A DNA stretch of 9,969 bases from Methanoculleus marisnigri (GTDB lineage Archaea > Halobacteriota > Methanomicrobia > Methanomicrobiales > Methanoculleaceae), in the NCBI GenBank assembly GCA_002503885.1, contig DASQ01000143.1, forward strand, positions 1 through 9,969. Direction: 5' to 3'. The stretch's first letter is position 1. Every line of letters starts with the position of its first letter. Shown piece after piece: positions 6,123 through 9,969 of this stretch. The notes beneath the pieces were generated by a model, which saw only the letters and a list, made by a program, of their open reading frames with translations, searched no databases and had not been told where the DNA came from. The position numbers were made by a program, and so were the translations under genes.

Positions 6123-6130
6123 TATAAAAA
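6123..6130 (-). promoter_or_regulatory. Candidate TATA box (TTTTTATA)
   Basis: On the minus strand TTTTTATA lies about 80 bases before the broken small gene at 6043 and just downstream of the HNH gene stop. The same bases read TATAAAAA on the plus strand, but no plus-strand gene follows. It may drive the small gene and possibly read through to mch. Confidence 0.3.
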
Positions 6131-6167
6131 GGTGAGACTCGTAGGGTGGTTCCCGGAGACCGTGCCC

Positions 6168-6710
6168 TCAGGTAGGTTCCATAGAATTTTGCGTTGTCTG
6201 CCAGGGTGCGCCGCACCAGCTCATTAGTGTCCCGAAGTCCTGATAGATCCCATCTTTGCCTGGATCGAAGAGAGGGGCGGAGTTCATCTGCAATGCCGGG
6301 GTCTCGATCCCACACCCTTTCGCGCCGTTGCAGTGCTCGCACATCGTCTGGTAATTATCAATGGAGGAGGGGCCGCCTTTGCACTTCGGGACTATGTGAT
6401 CCTTCGTAAACATCACTTCTTTTCCATCCTTGAGCCCGTAGAGGTTCAGGCGATACTCATCAGCCTTGCAAAGCCGTTCCAGAGCGAAGTATCGAGCCTC
6501 GAGGCCACAACAGATACAGACCGTTCCCGAATGCAGGAAACAGCGCATCCGGTCCGAGGCCATGTTGACCAGGACGCCCCCGAACCGGATACGGTGTCGA
6601 TTCCCGATTCGCCCCGATACGCCGAGGACAAAGGGCATGACGTAACCGACCGAGTACGTAGCAAGCCGATCTCTCCCACGACGCGGTTTTTTTCTCCAAT
6701 TACGGGTCAT
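6168..6710 (-). CDS. HNH endonuclease domain protein
   Basis: 180 residues. The N-terminus is basic (TRNWRKKPRRGRDR), suitable for DNA contact. The region VNMASDRMRCFLHSGTVCICC (about 48-68) carries Cys pairs that, with the CEHC of residues 124-127, form the zinc knuckle of this HNH subtype. The nuclease core is DHIVPKCKGGPSSIDNYQTM, with D104-H105 and N119 as the D/H and N of the HNH motif. These proteins nick or cut DNA; the family appears in phages, restriction systems and as free-standing genes. The ATG at 6710 overlaps the upstream gene by 11 bases, suggesting translational coupling; an ATG at 6719 is an alternative start. The C-terminal 30 residues (from DGIYQDFG) do not look like any known part. 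Target unknown. Confidence 0.85.
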   Translation of the reverse strand: MTRNWRKKPRRGRDRLATYSVGYVMPFVLGVSGRIGNRHRIRFGGVLVNMASDRMRCFLHSGTVCICCGLEARYFALERLCKADEYRLNLYGLKDGKEVMFTKDHIVPKCKGGPSSIDNYQTMCEHCNGAKGCGIETPALQMNSAPLFDPGKDGIYQDFGTLMSWCGAPWQTTQNSMEPT

Positions 6711-6969
6711 CGCCGCCATCCCCGAATGCCGCGAATCCGATCTCCGCCGTGCCGTAGAGGGCAAGAACCAGCCGATGCAGGATGTCCAGGGCGTCATCAG
6801 CCTCAATCTTCCCGGGACAGGTCCGGGTCGGATACGGGCATCTCCTGATGGGAGATCCATCCTCGCAGAGACAGGAGTGGCGAAACATGATGACAAGTAC
6901 ACGGTCATCAATCCTGACTTCCAGGTTCTCAGGCTCATCGAGCCACACGCAGAACTCGCAACAGTCCAT
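6700..6969 (-). CDS. Cysteine-rich hypothetical protein, 89 aa
   Basis: I do not recognise the family. The protein has seven Cys (positions 3, 4, 7, 33, 35, 44, 51) in CCEFC, SCLC and CPYPTRTC groups, followed by an Asp/Gly-rich helical end (ADDALDILHRLVLALYG). The Cys pairs suggest a small zinc ribbon-like fold. A ribosome binding site GGAG lies three bases before the ATG and another GGAG nine bases before it. It is the third gene of the RNase HI cassette, beginning 11 nt after the stop of the previous gene and overlapping the HNH gene. By position it may be an accessory protein to a nuclease; this is inference only. Confidence 0.6.
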   Translation of the reverse strand: MDCCEFCVWLDEPENLEVRIDDRVLVIMFRHSCLCEDGSPIRRCPYPTRTCPGKIEADDALDILHRLVLALYGTAEIGFAAFGDGGDDP

Positions 6970-6980
6970 GTACTCCGCTC

Positions 6981-7202
6981 CTACTGCTTCTCAATGGCGA
7001 ACTCGCCCGTCCGGATCTTTCGCATACGACCGGTGCACGCGCCGTAATGTCCCCGGCCATACGGGTGCCGAAAGTTCCCTGCCCTATAATGGGCAGGGTT
7101 CCTGATCACCCCGGAGAGAAAACGCACCAGCATACCGGGATACCCGGGCAGCACCTCGAGCATGTTTGACCGGACTTCAGTTCCCTGTTCTATCGCTGCC
7201 AT
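6981..7202 (-). CDS. Hypothetical protein, 73 aa, basic
   Basis: No family recognised. The sequence begins MAAIEQGTEVRSNMLEVLPG and ends in a basic, His/Tyr/Gly-rich part (RHPYGRGHYGACTGRMRKIRTGEFAIEKQ in outline), consistent with a nucleic-acid contact region. It starts two bases after the stop codon of the RNase HI gene, with GGCAGGT somewhat distant upstream, so translation is probably coupled. It is followed after 11 nt by the Cys-rich gene. The tight spacing is the main argument that it is a real gene. Confidence 0.5.
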   Translation of the reverse strand: MAAIEQGTEVRSNMLEVLPGYPGMLVRFLSGVIRNPAHYRAGNFRHPYGRGHYGACTGRMRKIRTGEFAIEKQ

Positions 7203-7204
7203 GT

Positions 7205-7636
7205 CTATGTACCTGCCAGAATTCTGTCAAGAGTCCGGTTGCAGAGCCGGTCGGCGATCTGCACACCGGGTTCCGTCCGTCGGACGTGGCAGAAACGAAC
7301 TCTTTCGCGGCCGATCTGCTGCACCAGGTCGGCAATAAGCCCGCGAAGCCGCAGATGAGTACGACACGTGCACACGCTCTCGCCGGTGATCTGCCGGATT
7401 GCCACCAGGCTGTCACTGTACAGGGCAACATTCTTCCCGGGGTCGTGCTCCACCAGGGAGCGGAGTGCGTGAATGATGCCCCAGTACTCGGCCTCGTTGT
7501 TGGTCGCGACGCCTATATAGCCGGAATCCTGCGTCACACGTGAGAACGCGTCAAAAGAGTCGAATCTGACATACGCCCACGCGGAATCGCCCGGGTTGCC
7601 TCGGCAAGCCCCGTCAGTATAAACCCGCGAGTACAT
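7205..7636 (-). CDS. Ribonuclease HI family protein
   Basis: 143 residues, the normal length of a stand-alone RNase HI. The enzyme cuts RNA in RNA-DNA hybrids with two metal ions. The four acidic catalytic residues are visible: D8 in YTDGACRGNPG, E48 in TNNEAEYWG, D75 in LYSDSLVAI and D129 in VQIADRLCN. No basic handle region or N-terminal hybrid-binding domain is present, as in archaeal RNase HI-like proteins. The start ATG has no ribosome binding site, but a TATATAT box lies so close upstream that the transcript would begin within a few bases of the start codon, which points to a leaderless or nearly leaderless message. It is the first gene of the four-gene minus-strand cassette that ends with the HNH nuclease. 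Confidence 0.88.
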   Translation of the reverse strand: MYSRVYTDGACRGNPGDSAWAYVRFDSFDAFSRVTQDSGYIGVATNNEAEYWGIIHALRSLVEHDPGKNVALYSDSLVAIRQITGESVCTCRTHLRLRGLIADLVQQIGRERVRFCHVRRTEPGVQIADRLCNRTLDRILAGT

Positions 7637-7881
7637 ACGAAACTATTGTTTATCCAGGGAAAATATATAGTTGATCATTCCTCGCCTCGCCATCTCCCGA
7701 CATACGGGCGCCAGAGATCCGCAGGTACCGCGGCCGCTCATGCCCAAACAGCGCAATCAGGGAATGTTCCGAAAAACAGGGGCCCTGGAACCCACAAAGA
7801 GCAGTGCCGGCGGCACACGCAGCGGGACGCCGGGCAGCGGCTGGTTTTATGACGGTGCCATCAAAATAGATAACGGTAGTT
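7637..7881. other. Divergent intergenic region between the RNase HI cassette and thiM
   Basis: About 245 bases with no convincing gene. It holds the TATA box of the RNase HI cassette. On the plus strand a weak TTTTAT near 7845-7850 could be the thiM TATA box, with a start near 7873 and a very short leader. No sequence resembling the conserved TPP riboswitch core was seen before thiM. Confidence 0.5.
7662..7670 (-). promoter_or_regulatory. TATA box of the RNase HI-HNH cassette
   Basis: On the minus strand the sequence is CTATATATT, a near-ideal archaeal TATA box. Its centre lies about 30 bases before the RNase HI ATG at 7636, placing the expected start of transcription near 7640, so the leader would be only a few bases long. 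Confidence 0.55.
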
Positions 7882-8721
7882 ATGATGGAAAAAACCCCGG
7901 CAAACTTCATGGACGGCGCGATCCCCGCCGGTCTCCTCGCCGCCGTGCGGGAACAGCGGCCGCTGGTGCACCACATCACGAACAGCGTCACGATCAACGA
8001 CTGCGCAAATATCACGATCTGTGCCGGGGCCGCCCCGGTGATGGCCGAGGCTCCCGAGGAGGTCGCCGCGATGGTCGCCGCCGCCGGCGCCCTTGTCCTG
8101 AACATCGGGACGCTTTCGCGAGGCCAGGTCGAGGCGATGCTGATTTCCGGCCGCCGGGCAAACGAGCTCGGCATCCCGGTCATCCTCGACCCGGTCGGTG
8201 CGGGGGCGACGGAGTTCCGGACCGCGACCGTCCGGCGTCTCCTCGACAGCCTCGACATCGCCATCCTGAAGGGGAACGCCGGGGAGATCGGTGTCCTCGC
8301 CGGCACCGGCGGAAGCGTCCGGGGGGTGGACTCCGGCGGGGTCGCGGGCGATCCTGTCGAGACGGCCCGGGAATGTGCCCGGGCGACCGGCACCGTGGTG
8401 GCGATGACCGGGGCGGTCGATGTCGTCGCCGACGCGCGAAGGGTCTTTCTGGTCAGGAACGGGAATCCGGCGATGGACCGCCTCTCCGGGACCGGGTGCA
8501 TGGCCGCTTCGGTCACGGCGGCGTTCGCCGCGGTCGCCGACGACTACGCGGTTGCATCGGCGGCAGCACTCGCGGCGTTCGGCCGGGCAGGGGAGCGGGC
8601 CGCGGCCGGGGGCGTCGCCGGGCCCTACTCGTTTCGGACGGCGCTCTTCGACGAACTCGCCGGGCTCACCCCCGACGACCTTGTCGTGCACGCGCGGATC
8701 GAGGAGATCTATGGCGTATGA
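7882..8721 (+). CDS. thiM: Hydroxyethylthiazole kinase
   Basis: 279 residues, the usual ThiM length. The enzyme phosphorylates 4-methyl-5-(2-hydroxyethyl)thiazole with ATP, a salvage step of thiamine synthesis, in the cytoplasm. Family motifs are VHHITNSVTINDCANI (29-44), GAAPVMAEAPEE (49-60), LNIGTL (73-78), ILDPVGAGATEFR (101-113), LKGNAGEIGVLAG (129-141), the TGAVDVV segment, and the phosphate-binding GTGCMAASVTAAF (203-215) with the conserved Cys. Two adjacent ATG codons (7882, 7885) are possible starts; no strong ribosome binding site precedes them. The 3' end overlaps the thiE start by 11 bases, so the two genes are translationally coupled. GC content is high and codon use regular, as expected for a resident gene. 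Confidence 0.95.
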   Translation: MMEKTPANFMDGAIPAGLLAAVREQRPLVHHITNSVTINDCANITICAGAAPVMAEAPEEVAAMVAAAGALVLNIGTLSRGQVEAMLISGRRANELGIPVILDPVGAGATEFRTATVRRLLDSLDIAILKGNAGEIGVLAGTGGSVRGVDSGGVAGDPVETARECARATGTVVAMTGAVDVVADARRVFLVRNGNPAMDRLSGTGCMAASVTAAFAAVADDYAVASAAALAAFGRAGERAAAGGVAGPYSFRTALFDELAGLTPDDLVVHARIEEIYGV

Positions 8722-9346
8722 CCTCTACGTGATCACCGACGAGGGGCTGGGCCGCGGCCTCTCCCACGCGGAGCTTGCCCGCCGGGCCGTCGCCGGCGGT
8801 GCGGACGTAGTCCAGCTCCGCGACAAGAGGCTCTCCGGCCGGGACCTCCTCGCCGCGGCCTCCGCCATCCGCGAGGTCACCTATGATGCGGGAGCGCTCT
8901 TCATCGTGAACGACCGCCTGGACGTGGCCCTCGCGGCCGATGCCGACGGCATTCACCTCGGCGAGAGCGACCTCCCTATCGAACACGCCCGGAGGATTGC
9001 GCCGCCGGGGTTCATCATCGGGGCCTCGGTCGGGTCCGTGACCGCGGCGGTCCGGGCCGGGATAGAGGGCGCCGACTACGTGGCGCTCAGCCCGACGTTC
9101 TCGACCGCATCGAAGGACGACGCAGGGGAGGGCCACGGGCTTGCCATGCTCTCGGCGGTCCGTGCCGCAGTCTCCCTCCCCCTCGTCGCGATCGGCGGCA
9201 TAACCCCCGATAATGTCGGCGATGTCATCGCCGCAGGGGCGGACGGCGTTGCGGTCATCTCGGCGGTCGTCGGGCAGGACGATGTCACGGCCGCCGCACG
9301 GGATCTCCGGAGCCGGATCGCCGCCGCGAAGGCGGGAAAGCGTTAA
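8711..9346 (+). CDS. thiE: Thiamine phosphate synthase (thiamine-phosphate pyrophosphorylase)
   Basis: 211 residues forming a TIM barrel. The enzyme joins hydroxymethylpyrimidine diphosphate with thiazole phosphate (the product of ThiM) to give thiamine phosphate. Visible motifs are YVITDEGL at the N-terminus, VVQLRDKRLSGRDLL (33-47), FIVNDRLDVALAADADGIHL (64-83) and GESD, GASVGS (104-109), ALSPTFSTASK (125-135, the loop that binds the diphosphate; the family usually has PT.TK here), the IGGITPDN phosphate-binding loop (161-168) and GADGVAVISAV (176-186). The start ATG has GAGGAGAT three bases upstream and overlaps the thiM end. The stop TAA shares three of its bases with the stop of the convergent DUF4440 gene. 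Confidence 0.95.
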   Translation: MAYDLYVITDEGLGRGLSHAELARRAVAGGADVVQLRDKRLSGRDLLAAASAIREVTYDAGALFIVNDRLDVALAADADGIHLGESDLPIEHARRIAPPGFIIGASVGSVTAAVRAGIEGADYVALSPTFSTASKDDAGEGHGLAMLSAVRAAVSLPLVAIGGITPDNVGDVIAAGADGVAVISAVVGQDDVTAAARDLRSRIAAAKAGKR

Positions 9347-9711
9347 TCCACCCCTCCGGCTCCCGGGGCAGCAGGCGTCCGCTGGTGGAAGGCCGCCCGC
9401 CACCGGCCGTCGCTCCTGGCATACACGGTCGATACAAAGAGTGTCTGCCCGCCGAGGGAGACGGTATACGCGAGGACGGCACCCGCCTCCCCGAGGGGCA
9501 CGACCTTCGGGTCAGCGATGGTGTACGCCGGCAGTTCGTGGGGGTTCTGCACGATGTCCCGGAGGATCCCTTCCCTGTCGAGGACGCCCGGAGGGCTGAC
9601 GACAAGGGCTTCCGGCGCGAGGTACTCCCGATAGAACTCCACGTCCCGGCGGTCAACGGCCTCCCAGGCCCGCTTCTCAATATCCAGCAGAACGGTTAAG
9701 AGGTCTTTCAT
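9343..9711 (-). CDS. NTF2-like / DUF4440 family small protein
   Basis: 122 residues from the ATG at 9711 (a GTG at 9720 would add three). The pattern fits the cone-shaped NTF2/SnoaL-like fold: a first helix pair (LLDIEKRAWEAVDRRDVEFY), the FYREYLAPEALVV strand, GVLDREGILRDIV, then AVLAYTVSLGG and the typical last strands VSTVYARSDGRWRAAFHQRT. These proteins are mostly small ligand-binding or enzyme-like domains with unknown ligands, probably cytoplasmic. Immediately upstream of the ATG lies only CTCCTT and then the right end of the tnpB element, so no ribosome binding site of normal kind is left and its own promoter has apparently been displaced. It converges on thiE. Confidence 0.8.
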   Translation of the reverse strand: MKDLLTVLLDIEKRAWEAVDRRDVEFYREYLAPEALVVSPPGVLDREGILRDIVQNPHELPAYTIADPKVVPLGEAGAVLAYTVSLGGQTLFVSTVYARSDGRWRAAFHQRTPAAPGAGGVD

Positions 9712-9720
9712 AAGGAGCAC

Positions 9721-9850
9721 GTCAACTACCCCCGGTTAAAACCGGGGGCTTGCAGCGGGGGCCCTTGCGGGGCACAGGGCTGCAATGTAATCGGTGCGAA
9801 GGTTGACGGTTCAAAAGACGTCCTTATTCGCACGGGCCGGTTGACGCGGC
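9721..9850 (-). ncRNA. Putative omega RNA of the tnpB element
   Basis: The tnpB 3' end and right end can fold strongly: TGCA (9751-9754) pairs with TGCA (9781-9784), and inside it GCCCT (9761-9765) pairs with AGGGC (9776-9780), followed by the terminal 9-bp hairpin. Such nested stems in front of the end are typical for omega RNA scaffolds. The guide would be the bases after GTTGAC, starting GTGCTCCTTATGAAAGAC, which is the start of the DUF4440 gene. The upstream limit is approximate. Confidence 0.5.
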
Positions 9851-9969
9851 CCCTACCGATTATCCGTGGAACCACGGAATCACCGGCTACCTTTCGTAAA
9901 TGGTTCAGAGCGCCGTTGACATCGGCGTTGATCAGGGTGCCCAGAGCACTCCGGTACAGTCCTCGCTTG
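9726..9969 (-). CDS. tnpB: TnpB, C-terminal part (5' truncated by window edge)
   Basis: The last 80 codons of a TnpB RNA-guided nuclease are visible. The segment KRGLYRSALGTLINADVNGA followed by LNHLRKVAG is the hallmark end of the RuvC domain; the Asp in NADVNGALN is the expected third RuvC catalytic residue. After it comes the variable tail with GRGRVNRPVRIR, rich in basic residues, whose DNA doubles as the guide-RNA scaffold. The stop codon TAG is read inside the right-end sequence (GGGGGTAGTTGAC). TnpB cuts DNA next to a transposon-associated motif under guidance of omega RNA and helps to keep the element. The zinc finger and first two catalytic residues lie outside the window. Confidence 0.9.
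   Translation of the reverse strand, partial: KRGLYRSALGTLINADVNGALNHLRKVAGDSVVPRIIGRGRVNRPVRIRTSFEPSTFAPITLQPCAPQGPPLQAPGFNRG

Larger units (their letters stand above)
9721..9969 (-). mobile_element. IS200/IS605-type (IS1341) element, right end and tnpB 3' part
   Basis: The element continues beyond the window on the right. Its right end, read on the minus strand, is the hairpin CCCCCGGTTTTAACCGGGGG (9729-9748) followed by TAGTTGAC and ends at 9721. It is oriented so that tnpB is read on the minus strand toward the DUF4440 gene. The same terminal 14 bases occur at the remnant near mch (4827-4840). Confidence 0.8.

Noticed and set aside
6140..6260. Alternative reading of the HNH gene end, LRDTNELVRRTLADNAKFYG, suggesting a frameshift
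   Set aside because: The alternative frame looks protein-like and could be the original C-terminus, but it has no stop before mch and I cannot compare with homologues. The HNH core is intact either way.
4822..6342. One 506-codon minus-strand frame running into mch
   Set aside because: Only the last 319 codons look like Mch and have a ribosome binding site; the upstream part is Arg/Pro-rich shadow sequence overlapping the broken small gene and the HNH gene.
7640..7881. TPP riboswitch before thiM
   Set aside because: No conserved TPP-aptamer core (CUGAGA ... ACCUGA-type elements) was seen.
7671..8732. 353-codon plus-strand frame over thiM
   Set aside because: Arg/Gly-rich shadow of the high-GC thiM gene in another frame.

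Overview
The window reads as chromosome of a GC-rich methanogenic archaeon, most likely Methanomicrobiales (Methanoculleus or a close relative). The strongest evidence is a methenyl-tetrahydromethanopterin cyclohydrolase gene (mch), an enzyme of the C1 pathway of methanogens. Supporting evidence is a PAS sensor ending of methanogen type without an ATPase domain, an archaeal Mrp/NBP35 ATPase, archaeal-looking TATA boxes and strong GGAGGTGA-type ribosome binding sites. The genus is an inference.

Layout. 1-474: 3' end of a PAS sensor protein (+). 530-1657: two-gene minus-strand unit, an Mrp/NBP35 Fe-S carrier ATPase followed by a 61-residue unknown protein. 1658-2084: a divergent intergenic region with a TATA box for mrp, a perfect 15-bp palindrome and two leader hairpins. 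2085-4462: plus-strand operon of a double-ferredoxin/CCG-domain protein related to heterodisulfide reductase, two FMN-binding split-barrel (PPOX-like) proteins that look like tandem paralogues, and a 2[4Fe-4S] ferredoxin. Together they look like an uncharacterised flavin/Fe-S redox module.

4507-4840: remnant of an IS200/IS605-type (IS1341, TnpB) element. It keeps the terminal hairpin, a short TnpB-like C-terminal tail and probably the guide-RNA (omega RNA) scaffold. Its right end lies in the last codons of mch (4822-5781, minus), so the present mch stop codon is supplied by the element. 5859-6043: a small broken or frameshifted membrane-protein gene. 6168-7636: a compact minus-strand four-gene cassette of RNase HI, a 73-residue unknown, an 89-residue Cys-rich unknown and an HNH endonuclease. 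The genes are 2 or 11 nt apart or overlap, and a TATA box sits almost on top of the RNase H start codon.

7882-9346: thiM-thiE (plus, overlapping), thiazole salvage and thiamine phosphate synthesis. 9343-9711: NTF2-like/DUF4440 gene (minus), sharing the TTAA of its stop codon with thiE. 9726-9969: 3' end of a second, apparently intact tnpB (minus). Its right end is the same 14 bases as the remnant near mch and lies nine bases before the DUF4440 start codon.

The most interesting points are the pair of related TnpB-type ends, one an internally deleted derivative that keeps the RNA part and caps mch; the putative redox operon; and the RNase HI-HNH cassette. No CRISPR, rRNA or tRNA was recognised.
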